Positions 7,055 to 15,385 of a stretch of 56,830 nt of DNA are shown here, one piece after another. The first letter of the stretch is position 1, and each line of letters begins with the position of its first letter. The notes under the pieces were generated by a model, which had not been told where the DNA came from, searched no databases, and was given only the letters and a program-made list of their open reading frames with translations. The position numbers were made by a program, and so were the translations under genes. This DNA comes from Azoarcus sp031546845 (GTDB taxonomy: Bacteria > Pseudomonadota > Gammaproteobacteria > Burkholderiales > Rhodocyclaceae), in the NCBI GenBank assembly GCA_031546845.1, contig JAVBJT010000008.1, positions 1-56,830 of the forward strand, read 5' to 3'.

Positions 7055-8323
7055 ATGACGAATAAATGTCAGGCTGTGATGGATTGGATCGACGCGCGCT
7101 TTCCGCTGACGTCGCTCTGGAAGGAGCATTTGTCCGAGTACTATGCTCCGAAAAATTTCAACTTCTGGTACTTTTTCGGTTCGCTGGCGCTGCTGGTGCT
7201 GGTGCTCCAGATCGTCACCGGAATTTTCTTGGTAATGCACTACAAGCCGGATGCGTCGCTCAACGCGGCAGGCGTGCCGGTGGCCTTCGCCAGCGTCGAG
7301 TACATCATGCGCGACGTGCCCGGCGGTTGGTTGATCCGCTACCTGCACTCGACCGGCGCCTCGGCGTTCTTCATCGTCGTCTATCTGCACATGTTCCGTG
7401 GCCTGCTGTACGGTTCCTACCGTAAGCCGCGCGAGCTGATCTGGATCTTCGGTACCTTGATTTTCCTCGCGCTGATGGCCGAAGCCTTCATGGGCTATCT
7501 GCTGCCGTGGGGGCAGATGTCGTTCTGGGGCGCGCAGGTCATCGTCAACCTATTCTCCGCGATTCCAGTTATCGGGCCGGATCTGTCTCTCGTGATCCGG
7601 GGCGATTACGTGGTGTCGGACGCGACGCTGAACCGCTTCTTCTCCTTCCACGTCATCGCCGTACCGCTGGTGCTGATCGGTCTCGTTGTCGCGCATATCA
7701 TCGCGCTGCACGAAGTTGGCTCGAACAACCCGGACGGGGTGGAAATCAAGAAGCTGAAAGGCGCCAACGGTATTCCGCTGGACGGTATCCCCTTCCATCC
7801 GTACTACACGGTGAAGGATATCGTCGGCGTGGTGGGCTTCCTGTTCGTATTCTGTGCGGTGCTGTTCTTCGCGCCGGAGGGGGGCGGTTACTTCCTCGAA
7901 TACAACAACTTCATTCCCGCCGATCCGCTGAAAACGCCGCCGCACATTGCGCCGGTGTGGTATTTCACGCCGTTCTACTCCGTTCTGCGCGCGGTCACCT
8001 ATCCGTTGTTCGGGATCGATGCGAAGTTCTGGGGTGTGGTGGCGATGGGTGCTTCGGTGGTGGTCATTGCCTTCCTGCCGTGGCTGGATCGCAGCCCGGT
8101 GAAGTCGATCCGCTACAAAGGGCCGATTTTCAAGATCGTGCTGGCCATCTTCGTCGTCTGCTTCTTCATTCTGGGCTATCTGGGCGTGCTGCCGCCGAGT
8201 GAGATCCGGATCCTTGTGGCGCAGATCTGCTCGGTGCTGTACTTCGCCTTCTTCCTGCTGATGCCGTGGTACAGCAAGCTCGACAAGTGCAAACCCGAAC
8301 CGGAAAGGGTGACTTTCAAATGA
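7055..8323 (+). CDS. petB: cytochrome b of the bc1 complex
   Basis: Polytopic membrane subunit that binds two b haems and the quinol oxidation and reduction sites. The 422-aa protein shows the expected helices with paired haem-ligand His residues, e.g. in RYLHSTGASAFFIVVYLHMFRG and FFSFHVIAVPLVLIGLVVAHIIALHEVG, and the Qo motif region (PPHIAPVWYFTPFYSVLRA, a PEW-like variant with PVWYF). Its TGA overlaps the petC ATG (ATGA), indicating coupled synthesis. Confidence 0.98.
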   Translation: MTNKCQAVMDWIDARFPLTSLWKEHLSEYYAPKNFNFWYFFGSLALLVLVLQIVTGIFLVMHYKPDASLNAAGVPVAFASVEYIMRDVPGGWLIRYLHSTGASAFFIVVYLHMFRGLLYGSYRKPRELIWIFGTLIFLALMAEAFMGYLLPWGQMSFWGAQVIVNLFSAIPVIGPDLSLVIRGDYVVSDATLNRFFSFHVIAVPLVLIGLVVAHIIALHEVGSNNPDGVEIKKLKGANGIPLDGIPFHPYYTVKDIVGVVGFLFVFCAVLFFAPEGGGYFLEYNNFIPADPLKTPPHIAPVWYFTPFYSVLRAVTYPLFGIDAKFWGVVAMGASVVVIAFLPWLDRSPVKSIRYKGPIFKIVLAIFVVCFFILGYLGVLPPSEIRILVAQICSVLYFAFFLLMPWYSKLDKCKPEPERVTFK

Positions 8324-9075
8324 ACTCGCGTGTAATCAAGCTTATCAAGCGCGCTGCGGCGGTGTTGCTGTTCGCGCCTGCCCTGGCGCTGGCATCCGAT
8401 GCCGAACTGCACCTGGACAAGGCGCCGGTCAGCACGGACCAGGCGGCGCTTCAGCACGGTGCCAAGCTGTTCGTGAATTACTGTTTGAGCTGCCACGGCG
8501 CTTCTTACGTGCGCTACAACCGGCTGCAGGAGATTGGCTTGTCCGAGCAGTTGATTCTCGACAATCTGATTTTCTCCGGCGCCAAGGTCGGCGATCTGAT
8601 GAAGACCGCGATGCAGCGTGACGATGCCAAGGCGTTCTTTGGCGTGGTTCCGCCCGATCTGTCGGTGGTCGCGCGTTCGCGCGCTTCCGAATTCGGTAGC
8701 GGCGCGGATTGGTTGTATACCTATCTGCGCAAGTTCTACCGCGATCCGGCTCGGCCGACCGGCTGGAACAACGCCATCTTCGAAAACGTCGGCATGCCGC
8801 ACGTGTTCTGGGAACTGCAAGGCGAGCAGATCGCCAAGGTGACCGAGGCGGCTGGCGGAACCAAGAAGATCGAACTGGTGTTGGACAAACCGGGCAAGCT
8901 TTCCGCTCAGGAGTTCGACAAGGCGGCGGCTGATCTGGTGTCTTTCCTGGTCTGGATGGGCGAGCCCGTGGCCGAGAAGCGTAAAGCGATCGGCGTTTGG
9001 GTGCTGATCGCACTTGCCGGTTTGTTCGTTCTTTCCTATGCATTGAAGAAGAACTACTGGAAGGACGTTCATTGA
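8320..9075 (+). CDS. petC: cytochrome c1 of the bc1 complex
   Basis: Membrane-anchored periplasmic haem protein that accepts electrons from the Rieske centre. A cleavable signal peptide (MNSRVIKLIKRAAAVLLF..., ending LALAS) precedes the haem c site CLSCH at residues 55-59; the axial Met is probably in NVGMPHVFWELQG. A single C-terminal transmembrane helix (VWVLIALAGLFVLSYAL) anchors it. I chose the ATG at 8320, overlapping the petB stop, over an in-frame ATG at 8266 inside petB because the signal peptide starts here. 251 aa. Confidence 0.97.
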   Translation: MNSRVIKLIKRAAAVLLFAPALALASDAELHLDKAPVSTDQAALQHGAKLFVNYCLSCHGASYVRYNRLQEIGLSEQLILDNLIFSGAKVGDLMKTAMQRDDAKAFFGVVPPDLSVVARSRASEFGSGADWLYTYLRKFYRDPARPTGWNNAIFENVGMPHVFWELQGEQIAKVTEAAGGTKKIELVLDKPGKLSAQEFDKAAADLVSFLVWMGEPVAEKRKAIGVWVLIALAGLFVLSYALKKNYWKDVH

Positions 9076-9125
9076 GCGGACGGGCTTGCTGCCCCGAAGC
9101 TGACTGAGCTTCCTTTTCCCTTCAA

Positions 9126-9163
9126 CGCACCACGCGCTCGGCGCGTGGTGCGCTTTCGTTTTT
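9126..9163 (+). terminator. intrinsic terminator after petABC
   Basis: Perfect 12-bp arms CGCACCACGCGC / GCGCGTGGTGCG with a TCG loop (9126-9152), followed by CTTTCGTTTTTG. It separates petABC from sspA. Confidence 0.85.
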
Positions 9164-9183
9164 GTACCCGGAGTCGCAATATT

Positions 9184-9780
9184 ATGATGAACCTGTATTC
9201 CGGCACGACCGATCCTTTCAGCCATCGATGCCGGATCGTGCTCTATGAAAAGGGCATGGATTTTGAAGTGATCGATGTCGACCTCTACAACAAGCCTGAG
9301 GATATCGCCGTCATCAACCCGTACAACCGGGTGCCGGTGCTGGTCGACCGCGATCTCATCCTGTACGAGTCGAACATCATCAACGAGTATATCGATGAGC
9401 GTTTTCCGCATCCGCAGTTGATGCCGGCCGACCCGATCATGCGTGCGCGCGCGCGTCAGTTGCTGCATACCTTCGAGCACGAGTTGTTCTCTCATATCGA
9501 GGCGCTTGAGGCAAATCAGAAGGGCGTGGATAAAAACCGCAGCTTGGTGCGCGATCAACTGATCCAGCTCGTACCGATTTTCAACAAGCAGAAATTCATG
9601 CTCGGCGACGAGTTTTCCATGCTCGACGTGGCCGTTGCGCCGTTGTTGTGGCGTCTCGAACATTACGGTATCGATTTGCCGAAATCGGCCGCACCGCTGG
9701 CGAAGTATGCCGAAAGAATTTTCAGCCGGCAGGGTTTCATCGACGCGCTGACGCCGTCCGAGAAAGTGATGCGCCGCTGA
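9184..9780 (+). CDS. sspA: stringent starvation protein A (GST-like)
   Basis: RNA-polymerase-associated protein with a glutathione-S-transferase fold that does not act as a GST. The 198-aa product starts MMNLYSGTTDPFSHRCRIVLYEKG, an N-terminal thioredoxin-like domain, with the conserved NRVPVLVDRDLILYESNIINEYIDERFPHP segment, then an all-helical C-terminal domain. The ATG at 9184 follows CCGGAG; an in-frame ATG at 9145 lies inside the terminator hairpin and is rejected. Placed between petABC and sspB as in many beta- and gammaproteobacteria. Confidence 0.95.
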   Translation: MMNLYSGTTDPFSHRCRIVLYEKGMDFEVIDVDLYNKPEDIAVINPYNRVPVLVDRDLILYESNIINEYIDERFPHPQLMPADPIMRARARQLLHTFEHELFSHIEALEANQKGVDKNRSLVRDQLIQLVPIFNKQKFMLGDEFSMLDVAVAPLLWRLEHYGIDLPKSAAPLAKYAERIFSRQGFIDALTPSEKVMRR

Positions 9781-9903
9781 GGCGGGCCAGGGTAACGCAC
9801 CGCCGAGGCGGTTTGGGGCAATGCGCTCAAGGGGCGTAGGATATACGCCGCCAAGGCGGCTCGGGCTGTGCCCGAGCGCTGTCCCGCGCATGAATGGAAT
9901 GAC

Positions 9904-10395
9904 ATGACAACTGTATCGACCAAGCCCTACCTCATCCGCGCCATCTACGAGTGGTGCGTGGATCAGGGGTTCACGCCGTATATCGCCGCGCTTGTCGACG
10001 GCAATACGCGGGTGCCACCGGGTTTTGCCCGCAACGGCCAGATCGTGCTCAATGTGAGCGCGGAAGCCACGCAACACTTGGTGATGGATAACGAGGGCAT
10101 TGCCTTCTCCGCGCGCTTCAACGGCATGCCCCATTCCCTTTTCATCCCCGTCGGCAATGTCGTGGCCATCTATGCCCGCGAAAATGGACATGGCATGGCC
10201 TTTGAGGTTGAAGGCGCGGAGACCTCCGCCGAAGAACTGGAAATGCCGGTCAGTGGCGCCCGGCCCATGAGCGAAGAGGGGCGTAAGGAGAAGGGCAAAG
10301 AAAAGAACAAAGAGGGGGGCAAAGAGCCGCCTCCGGGCAGTGCGCCGCCGAGTGGTACGCCACCCCGTGGCGGGCACTTGAAGATCGTCAAGTAG
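9904..10395 (+). CDS. sspB: ClpXP protease specificity-enhancing factor SspB
   Basis: Adaptor that delivers ssrA-tagged and other proteins to ClpXP. The 163-aa protein begins MTTVSTKPYLIRAIYEWCVDQGFTPY, the family's substrate-binding domain (to about residue 105, with LVMDNEGIAFSARFNG). A charged, Lys/Glu- then Pro/Gly-rich tail follows and ends in HLKIVK, equivalent to the ClpX-binding XB motif (LRVVK in E. coli). The start is the ATG at 9904 rather than the in-frame 9868 ATG, since the family begins here. Follows sspA after 123 nt containing small GC-rich hairpins. Confidence 0.94.
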   Translation: MTTVSTKPYLIRAIYEWCVDQGFTPYIAALVDGNTRVPPGFARNGQIVLNVSAEATQHLVMDNEGIAFSARFNGMPHSLFIPVGNVVAIYARENGHGMAFEVEGAETSAEELEMPVSGARPMSEEGRKEKGKEKNKEGGKEPPPGSAPPSGTPPRGGHLKIVK

Positions 10396-10501
10396 CACGC
10401 GGGAATCTTGACCGCGATCATGTTCGCGGTTTTTCGCTCCCTGTATAACCCTTTGCGTGCCTTGCCGCCGGAACGCAATGCCGAAAATCTACGAGGGGAC
10501 G

Positions 10502-10966
10502 ATGTCCATGATGCAATGGAATGAGCAGTTTGAGCTTGGGGTGACGAGGATGGACAACACGCACCGTGAGTTCATCGAGTTCTATAACGCGCTGGTGGGG
10601 GCGGCTCCGGAGGAATTCCTCGACCGTTTCGATGCGTTCATCGATCACACAGTCGCGCATTTCGACCAGGAAAACCGCTGGATGGAGCACGTCAATTTTC
10701 CTGCCTGCCACCGCGCGGAGCACGATCGCGTGCTGGCGGTGATGCGCGACGTGCGCAAGCGAGTGGAGCAGGGCGATGCCTTTCTCGGAAAGCGCTTGCT
10801 TGAGGAATTACCGCCATGGTTCGAGAACCACGCCAGCACGATGGATGCCGCGCTGGCTTTTCACCTGCAAAGTATCGGTTACGACGTCGAGCGCGAAGAA
10901 CTGGCGCCAGCTTCATCGGACTGCTGCGGTGGTTGCATGTGTAGTTCAAGCGCGGCGACTGCGTAA
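10502..10966 (+). CDS. bacteriohaemerythrin with a Cys-rich tail
   Basis: Binds O2 at a non-haem di-iron centre in a four-helix bundle; such proteins store, sense or deliver oxygen. Iron-ligand motifs are visible: His21 in MDNTHREFIEFYN, HTVAHFDQENRWMEHVNFPACHRAEHDRVL with the HxxxE and HxxxH pattern, and WFENHASTMD near the end. The ATG at 10502 (MSMMQWNEQFELGV) follows GAGGGGACG; the in-frame 10457 start lacks a site. The 154-aa protein carries an unusual C-terminal extension DCCGGCMCSSSA with four Cys in seven residues, which could bind metal or form disulfides. It is monocistronic. Confidence 0.9.
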   Translation: MSMMQWNEQFELGVTRMDNTHREFIEFYNALVGAAPEEFLDRFDAFIDHTVAHFDQENRWMEHVNFPACHRAEHDRVLAVMRDVRKRVEQGDAFLGKRLLEELPPWFENHASTMDAALAFHLQSIGYDVEREELAPASSDCCGGCMCSSSAATA

Positions 10967-11015
10967 TAACGGACAGCAAACAGCAGGCGGCACCGCTACC
11001 TGCGCCTTTTCCCTG

Positions 11016-12272
11016 TCAGCGCCTGAATGGAAAGCGCGGGGGTGGGGTCTGGCCGGACAGGAGGTTGACCAGCGAGGCGGCGGAGCCGCAAGCCAGTGTC
11101 CAGCCTAGGGTGCCGTGGCCGGTGTTGTACCACAGGTTGGAATAGCGGCTTTTGCCGATGATGGGCAGGTTGCTCGGCGTTGCCGGACGTAAGCCTGCCC
11201 ATGATTTTGCCTGTGCCGGGTCGATTGCGCCGGGGAAGCGGGAGGTGACCCAATCGAGAATGACGCGGGCGCGTTCTGGCTCGATCGTCAGATCGAAGTC
11301 GCCCAGTTCCGCCGTGCCGGCGACGCGCAGGCGCTTGCCCAGGCGGGAGCAGACGATACGGCGGGATTCGTCGGTGAGGCTGACCTTGGGGGCGCGCGTG
11401 GAATCGATGATCGGCGCGGTGACGGAATAGCCTTTGATCGGGTAGATCGGCAACTGTTCGCCCAGAGGGGCCACTAACTCTGGGCCGAAACTGCCCAGGC
11501 AGACCACGTAGGCATCGGCCACGAGGGTGCCCGCGCGCCCTGGCGCGTCGCTGACCTCGATGCCATTGATCATCGCGCCTTCCGTGTTGGACAGGCGCCT
11601 GACCGTGATGTTGTAATGAAAGCGCACGCCATTGCGGCGCAGGTGCTCGGACAGCCCTCGGGTGAAGTGGTACGCATCGCCCGATTCATCGTTCGGCGCG
11701 AACATTCCCCCGGCGAGGCGGTCGCGCAGGCCGGCGAGCGCGGGCTCGATGGCGATGCATTCCTCCGCCGAGCAAATCCGGGTTTCGATGCCCAGACGGT
11801 CGAGGTGAGCTACCCGCTGTGGTACCTGGCGGAATTCGCGGGCGGAAAAAAACAGATGAAGAATGCCGCGGCGCGAGTGCTCGTAGATCAGCCCTGTTTC
11901 CTTGCGTAGCGCGCGCAACTGGCTCGCACTGTACTGCGCCAGAGCCGCGATGGCTTCGGTATTGCCGCGCGCGCGCCAAGGCAGGCATTCATGCAGAAAA
12001 GAAAGCGCCCAGTTCCATTGGGCCTGGCTGGCGCGCGGGCGAAAGCGCAGCGGCGCATCGGCGCGCCCCAGCCAGCGCAAGGCCAGCAAGGGGGCGGAAG
12101 GGTTGGCCCAGGGTTCCGGATGGCTGACCGAGATCTGGCCGCCATTGGCGTAGCTTGTTTCCAGCCCGGCCGCCGGCTGGCGGTCGACAACGCTGACTTC
12201 GTAACCTGCTTTTTTCAAATACCAGGCTGTGGTGATGCCGGTGACGCCGGCGCCGAGAACCATCACGTGCAT
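11016..12272 (-). CDS. dadA: D-amino acid dehydrogenase small subunit
   Basis: FAD-dependent membrane-associated enzyme that oxidises D-amino acids (mainly D-Ala) to 2-oxo acids and feeds electrons to the quinone pool. The 418-aa protein opens with the dinucleotide-binding fold MHVMVLGAGVTGITTAWYL and shows the DadA segments ETSYANGGQISVSHPEPWANP, GYSVTAPI and SWAGLRPATPSNLPIIG followed by NTGHGTLGWTLACGSA. The ATG at 12272 is chosen because the GxGxxG fold must start near residue 6. No dadX racemase is adjacent. Confidence 0.93.
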   Translation of the reverse strand: MHVMVLGAGVTGITTAWYLKKAGYEVSVVDRQPAAGLETSYANGGQISVSHPEPWANPSAPLLALRWLGRADAPLRFRPRASQAQWNWALSFLHECLPWRARGNTEAIAALAQYSASQLRALRKETGLIYEHSRRGILHLFFSAREFRQVPQRVAHLDRLGIETRICSAEECIAIEPALAGLRDRLAGGMFAPNDESGDAYHFTRGLSEHLRRNGVRFHYNITVRRLSNTEGAMINGIEVSDAPGRAGTLVADAYVVCLGSFGPELVAPLGEQLPIYPIKGYSVTAPIIDSTRAPKVSLTDESRRIVCSRLGKRLRVAGTAELGDFDLTIEPERARVILDWVTSRFPGAIDPAQAKSWAGLRPATPSNLPIIGKSRYSNLWYNTGHGTLGWTLACGSAASLVNLLSGQTPPPRFPFRR

Positions 12273-12448
12273 GGGGAATGTCTGCTTGTTTGGAGCGGTG
12301 GCACGCTGTATTGCCCTATATTCTGCCGCATCGGGCGCTTGATGATAACGCCATTGCCGCCCGAGCGTCACATCGGTGGATGCGCTGGATGGGCGGACGC
12401 GGGATAATCCATATTTGTTTGCATGCAGCCAGTCGAGGGAGTTCGCTC

Positions 12449-13474
12449 ATGAGCCGAAAGGGTTTGTCCGTGTGTCGCGTCACACTCACGCAGTTTCTAA
12501 TGGAGCAGCAGCAGAAAGGGCGCGTTGCCGCTGATCTGTGTTTGTTGCTCGATGTCGTGGCGCACGCGGTCAAGGAAATCAGCGTCATCGTGGCGAAGGG
12601 AGAACTGGCCGGTGCGCTGGGCGAGGCAGGTTCTGATAATGTGCAAGGCGAGGCGCAGAAGAAGCTCGACGTGATCGCCAATACGATCATGCTGCAGGCC
12701 AACGAGTGGGGCGGATACCTGGCGGCGATGGCGTCCGAGGAAGTCAGCGAGGTTCACCATATCCCCGCCGAATACCCGAAAGGCGGTTATCTGCTGCTGT
12801 TCGATCCGCTCGACGGCTCCTCCAATATTGACGTCAACATTTCCGTCGGCACCATTTTCTCCGTGCTGCGCAATCCCCCCGGCGGCGGTGGCCAGCCGAC
12901 CGAGGCCAGCTTTTTGCAGCCGGGTTGCGAGCAGGTAGTCGCCGGTTACGCGCTGTACGGGCCTTCGACGCAGCTTGTGCTAACCGTGGGCCACGGTGTC
13001 CACTGTTTCACGCTGGATCGGGAAACCGGCAGCTTCATCTACACCAAGCCGAACATGACGGTGCCGGAAGAAACGCAGGAATTCGCCATCAACGCCTCCA
13101 ATGTCCGCTTCTGGGAAGCGCCGGTGCAGCGCTACATCGCTGAACTACAGCAGGGCAAGAGCGGGCCGCGCGGCAAGGATTTCAATATGCGCTGGGTGGC
13201 GTCGATGGTGGCCGACGTACATCGCGTGCTCAATCGCGGCGGCGTGTTCATGTACCCCTTGGACGAGAAATGCCGCGACAAGGGCGGCAAGCTACGCCTG
13301 CTCTACGAGGCCAACCCGATGGCGATGCTGATCGAACAAGCCGGCGGCGCCGCGACCACGGGGCGACAACGCATTCTCGATGTGCGCCCGACCGGGTTGC
13401 ACCAACGCGTGCCGGTCATCCTTGGGTCGAAAACCGAGGTGGAGCGCGTGGCCGCGTACCACCGCGAAGCCTGA
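12449..13474 (+). CDS. fbp: fructose-1,6-bisphosphatase, class I
   Basis: Hydrolyses fructose-1,6-bisphosphate in gluconeogenesis. The 341-aa protein has the class I metal/substrate motif FDPLDGSSNIDVNISVGTIFSV and the later KLRLLYEANPMAMLIEQAGG with GKDFNMRWVASMVADVHRVL. The start at 12449 follows GAGGGAGTTCGC. An upstream in-frame start at 12278 would add residues without family similarity. Transcribed divergently from dadA across a 176-bp gap. Together with aceA it fits growth on acids that require gluconeogenesis, although the two genes are 11 kb apart. Confidence 0.97.
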   Translation: MSRKGLSVCRVTLTQFLMEQQQKGRVAADLCLLLDVVAHAVKEISVIVAKGELAGALGEAGSDNVQGEAQKKLDVIANTIMLQANEWGGYLAAMASEEVSEVHHIPAEYPKGGYLLLFDPLDGSSNIDVNISVGTIFSVLRNPPGGGGQPTEASFLQPGCEQVVAGYALYGPSTQLVLTVGHGVHCFTLDRETGSFIYTKPNMTVPEETQEFAINASNVRFWEAPVQRYIAELQQGKSGPRGKDFNMRWVASMVADVHRVLNRGGVFMYPLDEKCRDKGGKLRLLYEANPMAMLIEQAGGAATTGRQRILDVRPTGLHQRVPVILGSKTEVERVAAYHREA

Positions 13475-13506
13475 AGGTCGACGACGGGCGGGTGAGAGAG
13501 CACTGC

Positions 13507-15291
13507 ATGCATAAGCGTGCGTGCGGGCTCTGGCGCGGCTTGCGTGGCCTGCTGTGCGCGGCCGTGGTGTTTGGCGGCACGGTGGCGGCTGAGGCGGAGC
13601 CTGCCGAGGCGCAGCGTGTAGCGATCGAATTAGTTGCGCCCGAGGACGTTCAAGCCCTGCTGCGCCAGCATGTGCGCATCCTTGGCGGTGGCGAACAAAC
13701 CGTGCCGGAAAACGATGCGTCGCGCGTCGCCCTAGCCCGCCGCACACGCCGGGAGGTGGCTGATCTGCTGGCCGCCGAAGGGTATTTTTCCCCCACGGTT
13801 CGCCTCGACCGTAGCGAGGCGGGGCGTTGGCGCATCACCGTGGAGCCGGGAACGCGGACGACCGTGACCGAGGTCGCGCTGTCGTTCGAGGGCGAACTGG
13901 GTGAGAACAAGGCAGGCGAGGGCGACACCGAGCGCGTTGCCGCGCTGCGCGCCGCGTGGCGCTTGCCCGCCGGGCATTTTTTCCGTCAGGCGGATTGGGA
14001 CGAAGCCAAGCAGCACCTGCTCGACGAAGTTAGCGCGCACCGCTATGTTGCCGCGCATATTACCCAGAGCCGCGCCGAAATCGACCCAGATGCGGCAACG
14101 GCCAGATTGGCGGTCACGCTCGATAGCGGTCCGTCGTTCTTTCTTGGCGGCCTGCAAACCGAGGGTCTGGCCGATCTGCCGGCTGATTTCGTTGAACGCT
14201 ACAACACGCTTGAAGTGGGGCAGCCCTACGACCGCGACACGTTGCTCGCCTTTCAGCGTATTTTGCAGAACACCCCGCAGCTTGCCTCCGCAACGGTCGA
14301 TATCGAGCACGACCTGTCACACGCCACGGCCGCGCCGGTGCGCGTTCGGGTTACCGAAGCGGAACCGAAGCGGCTGGGTTTTGGCACCGGCTTTTCCAGC
14401 AATACCGGCTACCGGGTGGAAGCGACGTACCGCGACGTAAACCTGGCCGGGGCCGGCTGGGAACTGTCATCCGGTGCCCGCCTGGAGCAGCGGCGCCAAT
14501 CAGCCTACGCCGACATCTTCCTGCCGCCCCTGCCGCGCGAGCGTTATCGGGATAGCGTCGGCACGTCGATCGAGCGCAGCGACCTGGAAGGGTTGTGGCA
14601 GCAGACCGAAGCCATCGGTGTGGCGCGAACGACGCGGCGCGGCAATATCGAAACCAAGCTCGCGCTGCGCTTCCAGCGCGAAGACCTGCGCCCCGATGGC
14701 GCCGAACCGAGCTCGCAGGACGCGCTGACACTGAATTGGACCTGGGTGCAGCGCGCCGTGGATAACCTACTCGATCCGCGCACCGGCTATGTGCTCGAAT
14801 TCCAGCTAGGAGGGGGCTCTAGCGCCGCCTCGGTCGAACAGAACTTTTTCCGCCTGTACAGCCGCTACGTTCATTACCAGCCGATAGGCGAGCGTGACAA
14901 CCTGATCCTGCGGGCCGAGGGCGGCATCACGCTGGCGGGCAGCCGCGACGGCGTACCGCAGGATTTTCTCTTTCGCACCGGTGGCTCCCAGTCGGTGCGC
15001 GGCTATGCGTATCAGAGCCTGGGCGTGCAGGATGGCGACGCCACCGTGGGCGGACGCTATCTGGGCGTGGTTAGCGCCGAATACGTGCGTTGGCTGAACC
15101 CGCAATGGGGGGCGGCGTTCTTCGCCGATGCCGGCGACGCTGCCGACTCAAGAGAAGAATTTCGCCTGCGCGCCGGTTACGGCGCCGGCGCGCGCTGGCG
15201 CAGCCCGGCCGGACCGCTGGCGGTGGATCTGGCCTGGGGCCAGGACGACCGCCGCCTGCGTCTGCATTTCGGCGTTGCCATTGCGTTTTGA
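13507..15291 (+). CDS. tamA: autotransporter assembly factor TamA (Omp85/BamA family)
   Basis: Outer-membrane member of the Omp85 family that, with inner-membrane TamB, helps insert outer-membrane proteins and move lipids. The 594-aa protein has a signal peptide (MHKRACGLWRGLRGLLCAAVVF...), POTRA domains (residues about 40-270) and a C-terminal 16-strand barrel (VRVTEAEPKRLGFGTGFSSNTGYRVE onward), with the family's RTGGSQSVRGYAYQSLG motif, ending in Phe as barrel proteins do. ATG at 13507 is chosen by the signal peptide; the upstream in-frame extension lies inside fbp. TamB normally follows, but here the next gene is on the other strand. Confidence 0.92.
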   Translation: MHKRACGLWRGLRGLLCAAVVFGGTVAAEAEPAEAQRVAIELVAPEDVQALLRQHVRILGGGEQTVPENDASRVALARRTRREVADLLAAEGYFSPTVRLDRSEAGRWRITVEPGTRTTVTEVALSFEGELGENKAGEGDTERVAALRAAWRLPAGHFFRQADWDEAKQHLLDEVSAHRYVAAHITQSRAEIDPDAATARLAVTLDSGPSFFLGGLQTEGLADLPADFVERYNTLEVGQPYDRDTLLAFQRILQNTPQLASATVDIEHDLSHATAAPVRVRVTEAEPKRLGFGTGFSSNTGYRVEATYRDVNLAGAGWELSSGARLEQRRQSAYADIFLPPLPRERYRDSVGTSIERSDLEGLWQQTEAIGVARTTRRGNIETKLALRFQREDLRPDGAEPSSQDALTLNWTWVQRAVDNLLDPRTGYVLEFQLGGGSSAASVEQNFFRLYSRYVHYQPIGERDNLILRAEGGITLAGSRDGVPQDFLFRTGGSQSVRGYAYQSLGVQDGDATVGGRYLGVVSAEYVRWLNPQWGAAFFADAGDAADSREEFRLRAGYGAGARWRSPAGPLAVDLAWGQDDRRLRLHFGVAIAF

Positions 15292-15340
15292 GCGGTCAAC
15301 TCGCGTAAGCCTTTCGGCTTGTGATGTATCTGGTCAAGCA

Positions 15341-15371
15341 GAAAAATCCCTCCACGACACATTTTGGAGGG
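15341..15371 (-). terminator. intrinsic terminator of the NAD salvage operon
   Basis: Read on the minus strand, CCCTCCA and TGGAGGG arms around a 10-nt loop are followed by ATTTTTC. It lies 15 nt past the nadR stop, between the convergent nadR and tamA. Confidence 0.75.
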
Positions 15372-15385
15372 AGGCTCAGGTAAGG

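Noticed and set aside
9781..9903. Small GC hairpins between sspA and sspB
   Set aside because: Short arms and no T-runs; not convincing as terminator or RNA gene.
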